Shown here: in pieces, positions 31,169 through 52,835 of the stretch
How the letters are laid out: every line of letters starts with the position of its first letter
Position numbering within the stretch: the stretch's first letter is position 1
Assembly (NCBI RefSeq): GCF_000002865.3
Contig: NW_001865070.1
Span: 378,077-442,076 of the forward strand
DNA from: Monosiga brevicollis MX1
Lineage: Eukaryota > Opisthokonta > Choanoflagellata > Craspedida > Salpingoecidae
Length of the DNA stretch: 64,000 bases
Direction: 5' to 3'
The notes under the pieces: model-generated
Database searches by the model: none
What the model was told of the DNA's origin: nothing
What the model saw: the letters and a program-made list of their open reading frames with translations, nothing else
Translations under genes and position numbers: made by a program

Positions 31169-33509
31169 TCAGAAAGGCTTCCAGGCATCGTCTTCCGGAT
31201 ATGGGAGCCGCGAGGCAGTGGCAGGTGCAAAGAGCGAGTCCGTATCAGGTTCCAGTTCGCCATATAGTGGCTGCGTCTCGAGCTCACCCACCGAGTCAAA
31301 GACCATGGAGAGGAGGCTGTCTTCCTCGCTGGCTTGGGTATAGTGCAGTTCCATGTGGGCCAGCTGCATTTCCAGTTGCTGACGCTCCCCTTGTTCCTCC
31401 AGCAAACTGTCCTTGAGCTCCGCAATGAGCATGCTGTGTTGGGTTAGCTGCAGTTGCAAGTCTGCGTGGGCCTGCAAAAGATAGCGATGCTCATATTCAG
31501 TCTGCTGCTGCCGCTGTTCTGCGCGCTCTAGTTTATTGCGTGTAGCTTGTAGCTGGTGGCTGATTTGTTCAAGCTCTTGATACTTTTTGTTCAAGCGCGC
31601 TTTCAGACGATCGACATTATCTCGCTTGGTCGTGGGAGTCACGGGGCCCTCCAGAGTAGGGTCAGGAGTACCAGCAGAAGCTGCTGGGTTGAGCTCTGTG
31701 GGGCCCGTAGCATTGGCGGCTGATGATGCCTCTTCTGCTGCGTCTAAATCAGGTTTGGGCGAAGCTGTTTGTCGAGGAGAGCCAAGCTGCTCCTGCGCTT
31801 CGGAAAGTTCCTCTGTGAGCTGTTGCTGCCGCTGACGAAGCTGAGCATTGTCTCTCCTGAGTCCATCATTAGCATCCTCGAGCGAGGTAGCCCGTGTCGT
31901 TAGCTTATCAAACTTGGCTTGCAAAGTCTTGAGGCGCTCGCGCAGCTGCCAGAGCATTGCACAGGCGAGAAGGAAGGCCGATGAGGGACGGTGTTAGCAT
32001 TCTGACGTGTTCATGTATGGGCATGAATGGGGTGACGTGAAAGGCGGATGGACGCATACCTGGTGTTGCTCTTGCACTTGGTCCTGCAACTCTCGCACAC
32101 GCGCCTAAGCAGGGGAATACAGCATTTGTTTGGGGCCAGAGACAGTGAGGGCGATCACTCATTTCTCACGGGTGATGAGCGGTCGGAAAAAGTGTGGGCC
32201 GGTGCTTTTCAACCGGAGACGTCTACCAACCTCATGCGTCTCAGCTTGCTTTAGCTGTGTTTGAAGCATCTCAATGTGGTGGTGTTGCTTCATCAGGAGC
32301 TTATTTACGCTGAGGTTGACGTTCCCACCGGTTTCTGCCGAGACACTGTTTCGACGCAACGGGCGGTTAGAATCTGGTTCGCTGCTGCTTTGCGATACCG
32401 TCCCAGAGCCATCGAAGCCCACACTTGTGCCACGTTCGCTTTTAAGCTCCGGCTCCTGAATAGAGATGGGGCGGCGTGAAGATAATGTCCAATCAACAGT
32501 TCCAAAGGCTCTGCGGCGTGTTTATGCATGACACCAAGGGTCACGGAAGGCAAGGGCGGACCTGTGCAGAGCGTACCGCAGTCTGAGAAGTGGTTTGGTG
32601 CTCGGCTGCTTTGGGAGCTTGTTCCCACAGTGTCAAAGCCAGGTGGGCGATGGGAAGACTGAGGCTGGTGATGCGGGGCGAAACGACGAGGCACCGGGTT
32701 GGCAAGAGTTAATGTTGTAACGAAAGCGCCCCGGAACCAGATGTCAGGAAACACACACAACGGTCGGCATGTTATACCAGGCGGCTTGCAGCAGTTGCGA
32801 GGCTGGAGACGCCGGTAAAGTCCAAGAGGCACGACAAAGGGCTTGAAGTATCACGGCGCTTAGGCCCAGAAAGGCCATTAAGCCTCGAGAGCAAGTTTCA
32901 GGCCAAAGGGCTGATAAGCGATGCCAAGGTACGACGCACAATTATAGCCCAAGTTCTGATTGAGACGGGGGGCAAGCAAGACTCAGATGCACGGTGCCAG
33001 CGAAAAATAAGCGCGAGGTGAACAAACCAGCAATGCCAAAGGCCACGAGCCAGGACACAAAGGCTGGTGCCATCCAGGCGAGATGGCTGGGCACGCTTGC
33101 CAAGAGAAGCGGCAAGGTCCCACCCGCTAGTGCAAGGCGCGACGCGAGGCGCGTCACCTGGAGCGTACAGCCAAAGGTGTGTGAGCTGACTGTACGGGCC
33201 GGGAAAGGCCACCAGCCGCTGGGAGCTGGCACTGTCCAGGATAAGGCAAGAGCAGGTCAAGAGATACACTTGCAAGGGAGCACGTGTGGCCTCCCTAGCC
33301 AAAGGGACCACTTTGAAACGGGAGAGGGGTCAACGTGCCTCAATGTGGGGAAACTCATGACCAGCCACAAAGCTGAGGGTTAGGCAGCCGAGTAGCACGT
33401 CAGGTTGGATTTGAGCAACTTGGTCCACATATATGAGCAGGGCCAAGGCTATGCCAACGCCTCCGACAGCCCAGCGCTTTGCGAGAGCGCCGACTGCAGG
33501 CTTGACCAT
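31169..33509 (-). CDS. Multi-pass membrane protein with C-terminal coiled coil (possibly macoilin-like)
   Basis: Seven exons on the complement: 33362-33509, 32983-33231, 32778-32883, 32577-32664, 32231-32455, 32060-32104, 31169-31945; 1,638 bp, 545 residues. The N-terminal 170 residues contain about five hydrophobic segments (for example V-G-I-A-L-A-L-L-I-Y-V, A-F-V-S-W-L-V-A-F-G-I-A-G-L-F and M-A-F-L-G-L-S-A-V-I-L). A Ser/Thr/Gln linker follows, then a long coiled coil (about 265-500: Q-L-R-Q-R-Q-Q-Q-L-T-E-E-L and similar heptads), and an acidic C-terminus ending D-D-A-W-K-P-F. Membrane segments followed by coiled coil is the order of macoilin, an ER membrane protein of animals, but no diagnostic motif was recognised. 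Exons near the N-terminus depend on acceptor choices and are less certain than the large 3' exon. Confidence 0.65.
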
Positions 33510-33937
33510 GGTGCGACGCCTCGTGCCAGCCAAGACAGGCGCGACACAGACTTTGCTGCCTGCTGACCAAAACACCTGCGGCAGCTTGAAGCCTCCCACC
33601 TCTTTCTCACTCAATGTTGCGACCTCGGATCCAACTTCAAATCCTCTCCCGCCGGACCACCCAATCAGCGCCGTGATACCAAGCCGAGAGCCGATGTCGA
33701 TGACTGTACGCGATCAGCTCCAGCGCACACCACCGCCCCTCTCTCAGTTGGTGTGTGTGTGTGAGAGAGAGAGAAAAAAAAAATTTCAAGGAGGTGTCAT
33801 GTACTTGATGCAAAGCAAACACACGTGTGTGAGAAGGAGTCAAGTAGAGAGAGAGAGAGAGAAGAGAGAGAGAAATGTCATCATGTCAGCATGTCAGCAT
33901 TTTTCAGACGTTGTCAGATCAAACAGCCCGACGGAGA
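33510..33937. promoter_or_regulatory. Divergent intergenic region
   Basis: 428 bp between the membrane coiled-coil gene (minus) and the RCC1L-like gene (plus). Contains (AG)n patches at about 33764-33772 and 33848-33872. Probably carries both promoters; no defined element recognised. Confidence 0.45.
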
Positions 33938-36136
33938 ATGGTGGCCATGGTGGTGGTGGTGGCAGCGGGCGTTGGAGGTGCTGGAGCAGCTGGTCGGAGG
34001 GCGGTGTTGGCGGCAGCAGGGGGATGGAGTGCGTTGGGCGTGAGGCGTGGGCGGCATGCCTTTGCTTGGGGGGCAAACGACGGCGCGGCTATAGGTTGGT
34101 TGGGGTTACGAAAAGGCTTTTCAAGATGGGTGGTACCCTTCCTCTCCAGCTAACACAAAGTGTTGCGTGTCGTTTGCCACCCGTTGTGTTTTGGCTCCTC
34201 TAGGTACAGGCGTTAGCTCCGCCTTTACGGACCGGCCGCAGCCCATGTTGCAACAGGGTCCCACGCAACAGCGCGAGGGCATTCTGCTGCGCCCTGCCTC
34301 GCTGGCTGCTGGCGTTTCACACACCCTCTTTGTGCCTAAGGAGAACCCCCACGAAGTCTGGGGTCTGGGTCTCAATACATCCGGCCAGCTCGGTGCGTTT
34401 GAGCATCTTCTCCAACCCATGTCGATGTGATTGATGCTTTGCCTTCGTTTTGGCTAGCCCATTGCCATTGATCACCTTCTTCCATGCTTGTGGGCGCTCC
34501 AGGCACGTCGCTGAAAAAGGTTTTGGCAGCACCAACGGTGAGCAACCAACGCTGTGATATCGCACCATCCCCTATTCACCCACCAGCATCAACCATGCAC
34601 GCCTCACCTTTCTGTGACCCGATTGGGCCAGCGACTTTTGACATGTGACGCCCCAATCAAGGCCCTTGCTGCCGGACACGAGCACAGCGTACGTTGTCCT
34701 TTCGGTCCTTTCCTTACTTCCATGTCCCACCGTCCGCTAACCTGCAGCCTTGGCAGATGGTATTGACCGAGGACAATGAGATTTGGGGCGCAGGTCTCAG
34801 CTCTCAGCAACAGCTGGGGGTTGTCCAATCCGAGCCATATGACTGGACCACCCTGTCAGATGTCTTTGCCGCCAGTTTAGACACCCCTATTGCACACTGG
34901 AGCTCACTGGCCTGTGGGGCGTCGCATTCAGTGTTGTTGGGCCAAGATCAGAACCAACGCGCCGTTGTCGTCACCAGTGGGTGCAATGCCGATGGCCAGG
35001 CGGGTAAGATGGTCGGGCTATGGCTTCACTTGCGTCGTGCTTTGAATTGGCAGTTTTCTTTTCGTTTTTCAAATCAAATTGCCTCGCTTGTATGCACATG
35101 CCGGGTGTGATAGGTCCCCGCCCAACACTGGGTGATTCGGACGTTCTTGCGCCACCTGGGCTCTTGTTTGGCACCGCTCATGCCTCTGATACTTTGAGCA
35201 TCGCGGCGGGTACTGACCATACCATCATTGTCGAACGCACTCTAGTACGTGCCTGCGGCTTGGTGTATATTGTTGCCAGCAATAAAGGTTCAGAGGGTTG
35301 GTGAGCCCACAGCTATGCCGATAGCCCATCAGTGGGTGAGGCGCCTGCTGGGGCATCACCCTCTGTTGCCAAGTCCTGGCCAGCCTGTCCCTCTTTGCTT
35401 CCAGTTTTCCATTATTCATCATATTCTTTTCCGCCTTTCTTCCGTTTGACAATCCACCTCTTCTAGGAAGGGACGCGTCTCTGGGGCACAGGAAACAACG
35501 AGTATGGGCAACTCGCACAGGATCCCGAGGCACAGGATCGGCTCATGGAGCTTGGCCTGTTAATGACGCTCAGTCCGTCTCAATGTAACCCTCCTCCTCC
35601 ATCTGCCGGAGGCGCCAAGCCCAGTCTGACTGTCGCTGCTGCTTCCGCCATCGTGCATTTTCTCCTCGCAGGCCCGGAGGAAACAGTTCAGCAGGTGGCC
35701 TGTAGTGGGTCGTGCACCTATGTGTTGATTGACGGGCAAGTGCGACGCTCAGGACTTGACGTCCAAGGCCCGCACGTTGGGTTTGTGCCCTTGCAGCTGC
35801 CCGAGACAGACCTCCGCTTTCGCTTCATTGCTGCCAATTCCATGGCTTTTGCCGCGGTTCGTCATGAGCCCAGCGCCTTTGCTTCGATCCATGCTTTGTC
35901 TTTGTCTTTATAGCAAGACCGTTGACTCACCAAGTTGAACGCAGGTGGACATGCAAGGGCAGCTGTGGACGATGGGTGCTGGCCACCTGGCTGCGCATGG
36001 TCATTCAACCGGACCAGTCGACGCACTGACCTGCCTCCTCAATCAGGAGGCATGCCAGGTCTTCGAAGGAGCCAAGCAGGTGCAGGATGTTGTGTTGGGA
36101 CACGATTTTGGCTTTGCCATCCTCGACTCGCAATAA
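33938..36136 (+). CDS. RCC1L: RCC1L-like mitochondrial RCC1-repeat protein
   Basis: Eight exons: 33938-34094, 34204-34392, 34503-34537, 34587-34688, 34757-35003, 35114-35244, 35467-35856, 35945-36136; 1,443 bp, 480 residues (human RCC1L has 464). RCC1 blades are visible as H-A-F-A-W-G-A-N, A-A-G-V-S-H-T-L-F-V...V-W-G-L-G-L-N-T-S-G-Q-L-G, A-A-G-H-E-H-S...I-W-G-A-G-L, A-C-G-A-S-H-S-V-L, A-A-G-T-D-H-T-I-I and R-L-W-G-T-G-N-N-E-Y-G-Q-L. The N-terminus is Ala/Val/Arg-rich without acidic residues, consistent with a mitochondrial presequence. RCC1L in animals acts in mitoribosome assembly and mitochondrial fusion. The start could also be the ATG at 33947. An alternative intron at about 35592-35680 would shorten exon 7 without changing frame. 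Confidence 0.8.
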
Positions 36137-36489
36137 GCTGGCCTTGGCATTTCAAAAATTCATCTCGTACAGGTTTCTCGATGAGTTGACGCTATTGCTT
36201 GATCCGTGAAAAATGATTTCATTCATTGTGGTTAGCCATTTTGACTCAAGGCTTCGAGACAACATTGTTACGTGTTGAACTTTTGTTTGGCGCAAATGCT
36301 AACTTTGACTCGCGGTGAATTTGGGAAACATCAAGCCTGCAACCAACAGCGAGCTAACTAACTCGTACGCGCTGCGTACTCCAAAAACAGCAAGACACAG
36401 AGAAGGCTGAGGGGAAAAACAGAGCAAAACGATACACATTTTACACGCCGAACAATCCCAGTGAAACTCGCCAGGCATGGGGATTGACT
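36137..36489. other. Convergent 3' intergenic region
   Basis: 353 bp between two converging stops, AT-richer; no gene or repeat of note. Confidence 0.5.
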
Positions 36490-39286
36490 CTACGGGGCGG
36501 TGGGGGCGTCCTGGGGTGGGAGCGTCGTCACGCCCCTGGGCACCTTGATGGCCTGCGAAAGGTCTGTCTTGTCGAAACGAACGACGCCAATAATTTGCTC
36601 AGGCAGTTCGGCGACATGTTGTGATTCAACCAAAAAGGCCAAGTCCACGATGAGGGATTTTGCCACGGGCAAGGCCAGTGAAGTAAGGTACTTGGCTTTG
36701 TTCTGACCCGAAACATCAATGTCAACCTCGAACCAGTTGCTACCGCCGTAGTAACCAATGTCCACCTTCTTGGTGCCAGGAATAGCCGGGCGTGTACGCA
36801 GCGAGGCCCGAAGCACAAAGGGGCCCTTGACAATGTCGGGGATTAGCTTGAATCGCTCATTACGGTACTGGTCACTGCCATTCATAAAGTTGGTAAAAAG
36901 TTCATTGAAGCGTGGGTGCTTGGTACGCCAATCAGGGTCCAGGGGTTGATAATGCATCACCACGGACAAGTTGCGGGCTGATGGAATGATCACAGCAACA
37001 AAGGTAAAGTGCTTCTCACGCTCAATGGGGTCGGTGATGGCTTCGGCTTCGCGACAGATTGTGGATCGCGAGCCAATGTTACGACAATCGTTGGGGTCAT
37101 CAAAGGAATAAATGTCAACGGCCACGAGGCGAAACATGGCTGGGGCCGCGGGTATCTTGATGCCATCTTCCAAGTAGGTGGGGCCGCGGATCGAATACTT
37201 GGTGGCGTCTGGCTCCATCACGCTGGCTGACGAGAAGGTGCAGCGTTCTCGTGGCACGCCCTTGACAAGGTCGCTTTCGACCCACCAGAGCTGGCTCGCA
37301 GCCTTGGCTTCTGTGGGAGTGGTAGGAAGTTGCATCGGCTTGTTCAGCGTGGGAAATGCCGAGCGATTTTTCTTGGAGCGTCGTTGCCGCAGCCCTGAGG
37401 CACGCTCAGTTCCATCATCCAGGGATAGGTCCGACACCGAAGGCGTGCTGTCGTCCACGTCCAGATCAACACCGTTGGCCAAAGCCTCAATCTCTACGGC
37501 GCGATCAAGTTGGGTGTATCCTGTGTTTGAACTTGTAGGGGCGGCGGAGACACTGGGTGTTGCAGCCACCCGGCTCCGGGAGACGGCATCCACGAAATCT
37601 TTGGAACGCAGGTAGCCAGCCAGGGCCATGAGATCAGTCAGCAGCGGCGCCACGAAAGGATAGGAAAAGTGGTGAAAAGGATGGAGATGAGCCACCATGC
37701 CTCGGGGATCCAGCCGAATCTGCGAAAAGGCGAGCACGGCCATCATGCGTGAGTCGTCTGGCGAGCAGGTTGGTTTTGAGCCCCTTTGTCTCAGGTGCAT
37801 GTGCTTTCCCTGCAGGTGATGCATGGCATGAGGGTGTGACGTACGGTTTCCACGACGAAAGATGTCATCATCATCTTACTGCCCTTCTCCAAGTACTCTG
37901 GTTTGAGGGGGCAAATGAGATAGCTCCAAAACAGAACCTCGGCACGCACGAAGTTGGAGGTCACAGGGGCATCCGCATGCGAGGTGGACTGCATGACAAT
38001 GACGTAGCTCCCATCAGCCTCGCGAGCCCAATAGCGCAGGCAAACCATGTCACGTGGTTTGTACCAAAATGGCCAGGAGAAGACGGCACGTTGCCTGATG
38101 TGCACCACATCCACGTGTTCGTCACGGCGCTCAAGCACGGTGACCTGCGCATTGGCACCGTCCCAGAGTAGACGAGTGTGATCTGTGGCCAACAGGGTCT
38201 CGTTGACCTCGTGGGGCGCACCTCGAACGTGGTGGCCAGCCAGAAACACGGGTTTGAGGCCCTTCATGCGCTGCACATTGCGCAAGACCGCGTAGAGGGC
38301 GCCACCAAAGCCCAGGAAGAGGATGAGCAGCTTGACCATTGACGAGTGAGTGGGCACACCAAAGAGTAAAACGATTGTCATGGCAAAGAGAAAGAGGCTT
38401 AGGTACAGATTTTGGTTGTAGGGGCGCAGGACCTCCCACTCGAAAATCTTTTCTTCGTCCTGGGTATCCTCGCGATAGATGGCCAGACCGTTGTCAATGC
38501 GGTCAACGACCACATTTGACGAGGTGAGCGGCGACTCGATGCTGCGTTTGTCCATGATGTGACGGAAGGCAACGGGGATATCACCGTAGTCAGGCTCGCG
38601 AATAATGTGGGGTGTGCAGCTGCCTTCGGTGTCGGGGGTCATTATGGGGTTTGTGTGGCTACTGTTGATCATCTCCGATGAGGAGGTCATGTCCTGAAGT
38701 GAGCCCGACGGTTCTGCTTTATTCTTTTGCCGCTTGATGGAGCGGCGCACGTTGGACACGCACTGACGGATGGCTGAGACCCATGCAGCAGCCAGCTCGT
38801 AGGAGGCCACCGCCACCTCAAGTGTGCCTTTGCTGCGGGATCCCTTGCTCTGCACCGAGGAATTCCTGCCGACGGGTGGGCTGCTTTCATCCTCCTCGTC
38901 CTCGCTCTGCCATTCTTGATTGCTGACGCCGCTGGCATGGTTGGCCTGCGCCTTGGTAAAGCTGATGCGAAGACACCAAAGGGCCTCGGATCCGGAATCC
39001 CGCTGGAAGGGGTCGGTCACCTTGCAGCTGGCATGAATGTCAAACCGCTTGCGGGGCTCCAAATCATCAGCCTTGTCTGCGCACCACAGTCGAGTAAACC
39101 ACAAGTTGACATGTGAGCGCAGCACGGGGTAAGCAAAATGCTGCCAAACTTCGGTAGCAAGAAATCGCTGCAAGGCCAAGACCTACTGTAGTACAAGAGG
39201 GTGTTGGACGTGCTGTTGAGGATGAGGTAGCGACTGTGCCACTGCCACTTGAGGCGGGCAGCACGCCGCTTTACCCAACCTTCCAT
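36490..39286 (-). CDS. EDR2: EDR2-like PH-START-DUF1336 lipid-binding protein with a membrane hairpin
   Basis: Three exons on the complement: 39187-39286, 37845-39076, 36490-37719; 2,562 bp, 853 residues. The PH domain opens at residue 1 (M-E-G-W-V-K-R-R...W-H-S-R-Y-L-I-L) and closes near 145. START-type sequence follows (N-G-L-A-I-Y near 230, then T-D-H-T-R-L-L-W-D, W-P-F-W-Y-K-P-R-D, L-R-Y-W, G-S-Y-V-I-V, P-L-K-P). The C-terminal DUF1336/EDR2 domain runs about 585-835 (W-W-V-E-S-D-L, G-P-T-Y-L, F-V-L-R-A-S-L, and G-Y-Y-G-G-S-N-W-F-E-V-D-I-D-V near the end). Plant EDR2 binds phosphoinositides and restrains cell death; its role here is unknown. Two hydrophobic helices (about 256-275 and 280-299) interrupt the START region, which plant EDR2 lacks. 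A Ser/Asp-rich linker (about 490-575) separates START from DUF1336. Confidence 0.88.
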
Positions 39287-40036
39287 GCTTGGTGGCTGCC
39301 TGGTTTCTCAGGAGAGGTGCAGCAGTCAATTGCGGGTCACACGCCACCTAAAGCCACGGAGAAGAAAAGCCTCCAACCAAGCAACCAAGTGTGGCTTGAT
39401 TCTCAGAGACAAGGGAGATGGGATCGCGGACTGGGGGGAAACCTATGTCAACGGCACAGCAATCAGACCAGGCGTGCATGGGGGAGAGCAAAGACCTGGA
39501 AGTGAATGAAAGGGAGGAGACATGGCAAAGGGCTCGACTTGAGGAGCAGAGGAAACAGAGCACTCGAGTGCACAACCAAGCCAAGCGAAAAATTGAAGGT
39601 TTAATGAACCCTTGAGTGCGCATGGGAATTCAGAAAGCGAATATGCCGCGTGTCATGGACAAGACTGAAGATGCATTGAAGGATAGAGAACCTTGTTCAC
39701 TCACCCGCACCCACTTGTGCACCCGATCCGATAACACAGGGAGGTCGAGGCGCGCGAGGCGGAGAAGAAGATGAAGAAGAAGAAGAAGAAGAAGAAGGAG
39801 CAAAAAAATAAGAGAGAGAGAGAGAGAGAGTGAAATTAGCATGGGCATCGGGCATGGCAGCACCAACACCTGCGCCGGCAGGTCTCACCATTGATCCACC
39901 ATTCATGTCCAAGCCCCAAACACTGACCTCACCTATCGTGGCCGGCGGCGGCGTGACCGAGCGCGTTGCACTGGACGTGCGCGTGTGTGAGGCAGCGGCG
40001 CTCGCTATCGCGATGCAATCTCTCTCTCACTTTTTG

Positions 40037-40071
<35 letters not shown>

Positions 40072-40647
40072 CAGCTCTTTTTTGTCAGAATTTTCTGTTT
40101 CTTGCGATGAGATGAGATGAGATGATGCCATGCAAATGAAACGGTCAAAAAACCGCATCAGGCTGCCCAGCGGCTTGCAGGCTGCTTTCCTGCGCGTCTA
40201 GAGTCAAACCAAAGTTTGCAGGCCTCAAGTCGGGGACCAGTCTGCCACCGTCTTGCGCCGATGCTGCTGTTTGTGAATTTATCCCTCTTTTGATTTAAAA
40301 GTGTGAAGAAGCACAAAAGGGATACAAAAGTGGAAGCCTCCAGATCTGCATCTCGACCGCCGTTTCGTGGTCTGTCTGGGCTGGCGGTGCTCAGAGTCAG
40401 CCTTTTGAAAAGCTTGGCCGTGTTGTTTTTTACATGAATGCAAAAGCATTAACAACAAGGAGACATCGCCTTTAGATCTATTGGCTTGTTCCCACCTTTT
40501 TCTTCCTTCCTTGACGCATACGTCGTCCACCACAGGCAGATCTTTGGCTGAAGGAACAGTGAGTGACACAAGCGGAAAATGACCAATGAAGCTTCGGCGA
40601 GAGTAGAATGCAGCCAGTTAACATGTCAATGTTACATCAATAACCCT
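39287..40647. other. Intergenic region with purine and (CA)n repeats
   Basis: No gene supported in 1.36 kb. It holds an (AAG)n stretch (about 39766-39799), a short (AG)n (39812-39830) and a (CA)n tract (40039-40069). Confidence 0.5.
40039..40069. repeat. (CA)n microsatellite
   Basis: About 31 bp of uninterrupted CA. Confidence 0.95.
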
Positions 40648-50586
<9,939 letters not shown>

Positions 50587-51273
50587 TGTGTCTTTGAGGT
50601 AAGCAAAAGGAGAAGGGAGGGTATGAAGTAACAATGCAGGGGGAGCAGCGCGACCACAGCTGCCCTCAAGGAGAAGCCCGATTTGGGAACACTCTTGAGC
50701 CAGCCCAGCTATGCTAGCGAGTCGCCTGGTTCAGCGACGCTCTTGGTGGGTTTGGGCTGGACCAGCTGTATCCATCGTCCAGAACGGTAGAGTATCTGCA
50801 TAGACCAGCAGATTCCAACACTGGGCACCAGCTGGCTGGCACGCGACCAGCTACCAAATAGGTCGGCCCTGTTGGTCTATCAATGGTTTCTGGCCAGGCT
50901 CTCGGAAGCAGAGCTGCAAAGTAACGAGGTGCAGAACACGCGTGTATCAACAGGATGAGTCAATTAAAATCGGCGTGTGCCAGTGGCAAGTGTTAAGCTC
51001 ACAACCCAACAGCACATTCGAGTCTGGCCAGGCCCGATCGGTCAGCCCGAGTGCCAGCACCACAAGGCTCGGGGGCCAGCACGCCTCACCGATGGACCAT
51101 CTAAAGCAAAAATTGAAAAAAAAAAATTCAGAGAGAGAGTGTGTGTGAGAGTGTGAATCGCATCGCGATGGTTGTCAACGGGTCTTGTGATTGTGTGATA
51201 AAGGTGGCACTTTGCTCACATGTCAGCTGGTAGCAGAAGAGTGTACTCCTGGTCACACTATCTCATCCATAGC

Positions 51274-51366
<93 letters not shown>

Positions 51367-51393
51367 GATTTTTTTTTTTTTTTTAGCGGCACC
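50587..51393. promoter_or_regulatory. Divergent region between CFAP47-like and MRPL19-like genes
   Basis: About 800 bp separating two divergent starts. No further coding exon for either gene could be supported. The (CT)n tract and a poly-T run end about 20 bp before the MRPL19-like ATG. Confidence 0.5.
51277..51359. repeat. (CT)n tract
   Basis: About 83 bp of near-perfect CT followed by poly-T, immediately upstream of the MRPL19-like start; possibly a pyrimidine promoter or 5'-UTR element. Confidence 0.96.
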
Positions 51394-52291
51394 ATGTGGT
51401 CATCTGCTGCTGCCGCCGTTTCGACGGGGGCTTCTGGTCTCTGGTTGCGCACGGCCTTGTTGCGGGGGGCATCGGCATCGCATGCCACTATTCTGTGCAA
51501 TGCTGTCCGACGCACCATGCCTCAAAGCCCAGCGTTGACGGCGGCTTTGGTTCAGCAACAGCAACAGCGCACCTACGCCAAGGCGAGCGGCCCCAGTATG
51601 TGCCATCAGCCGTTTGCTATCGCCCTCTCAACGCCCGCGCCGCTATGTTGCACAAACATACCGCTTTCCCTTTGAGTCAACAAAGTATACGCAGAGGAAA
51701 GCACATGTTTTTGCATTGCTCTCAATTCCCGTCATGTGCTTGTTCCCTTCCATAGCCAAGCAGAGCAAGAAGAAGCGTCGTCTGGAGGATATGCGGCGTC
51801 AGCGCTTGGCCGAGAAGGAGGAAGCTGCTGCTCCGCCCAAGGTGGAGGTGGCAATTGACTTCTCACCGCGCGCCCAGCGCTGCAACGTCATGACGGCCTT
51901 GATGCGCGAGGAGATTCACCATCGCTCCCGCGCGCGACAGATTCCCGAGTTTGGCGCAGGCTGTACCGTAGCCGTGACCTACACGGATGCGCTGAGCAAA
52001 ACCAACACTCAGCGCTCGGTTGGTCTCGTCATTGCCAAACGAAACAAGGGCCTTGGCTCCAACTTTATCATTCGCAATGCTGAAAACGGCATTGGATACG
52101 AGCATTTCTTCTTCACCCACTCACCAATGATCAAGAACATTGAAGTCCTGGATCATGCCCGCCGGCGGCGCGCCAAACTGTACTATCTCCGTGACCGCCC
52201 TGCCAAAGACTCTTATGTCAGCGCTGCATTTGAAGCACGCCCCCCACCTGCAGATGGCAAGCTTCCCGTCGTTCGTGCCAACCGCAAGTAA
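51394..52291 (+). CDS. MRPL19: Mitochondrial ribosomal protein bL19m
   Basis: Two exons, 51394-51595 and 51756-52291 (738 bp, 245 residues), joined in phase 1 across a GTATGT donor and ATAG acceptor. The first 65 residues are Ala/Ser/Arg-rich with Gln repeats and no acidic residues, a good mitochondrial targeting sequence. The bL19 domain is recognised by F-G-A-G-C-T-V-A-V-T-Y, the block N-K-G-L-G-S-N-F-I-I-R-N with I-G-Y-E downstream, H-S-P-M-I-K-N-I-E-V-L and the terminal R-A-K-L-Y-Y-L-R-D-R. It is a large-subunit protein of the mitoribosome. The RCC1L-like gene in the same window may serve the same organelle; no operon link is implied. Confidence 0.9.
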
Positions 52292-52835
52292 TTGACCCCA
52301 GTGTCCAGTGTCTCTTCGGGAACAGACCCCGCTCCGTTATTTCTCTCGCTTCTTTCTTCTCTTTCCCATTCTGCTTCCCTTTGCCTCAAATGCTCGAGGC
52401 GGACCTCTGCTCTTCTGCACGCATACCGTCGCCCCCACTCACCTAATGGCACGGATTCAAAGCGCTGCAAGCCATGAAAGCCTCCTTTCTTCTTTCTGCC
52501 CTGATACCAATGCGCGCCAGTTCGATCATATTGTCAATCTGTGATACATCCTGTGACACTTGCCCCGCCTCGGGTCACATGTGCTAGCAGAGGCGATGCG
52601 CTCCTGATCAACAGATGCGGCGACAGTCCTGCCCTTTTCAAAAGTGATCATCATCCGAACTCCCTTTTCAGCTTTTTTTTTTCTGTTTTTGCTTTGTGCT
52701 TGGGTTGTGCATTTGGCACTCGGTCGTGTATGCTTGTGTGCGCGCGTGTGTTCTTCCAGTTCACTTGTGAGATCCCGGCAGTGCCCGCATGAGGTCAAGA
52801 AATCGAGCATCATCTATTCTTAATCAAGATCTCTG
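52292..52835. other. Convergent 3' intergenic region
   Basis: 544 bp between two converging stops. Pyrimidine-rich and T-rich; no exon or repeat array seen. Confidence 0.5.

Noticed and set aside
33433-34203. Plus-strand open frame before and over the RCC1L first exon
   Set aside because: Different frame from the RCC1 repeats and partly antisense to the first exon of the membrane coiled-coil gene; Gly/Trp runs come from GGT repeats.
37791-37844. Possible end of a separate START-only protein at 37791
   Set aside because: A GTACGT donor at 37844 joins in phase to the exon at 37719, giving continuous START then DUF1336 sequence; two separate genes would break the START domain.
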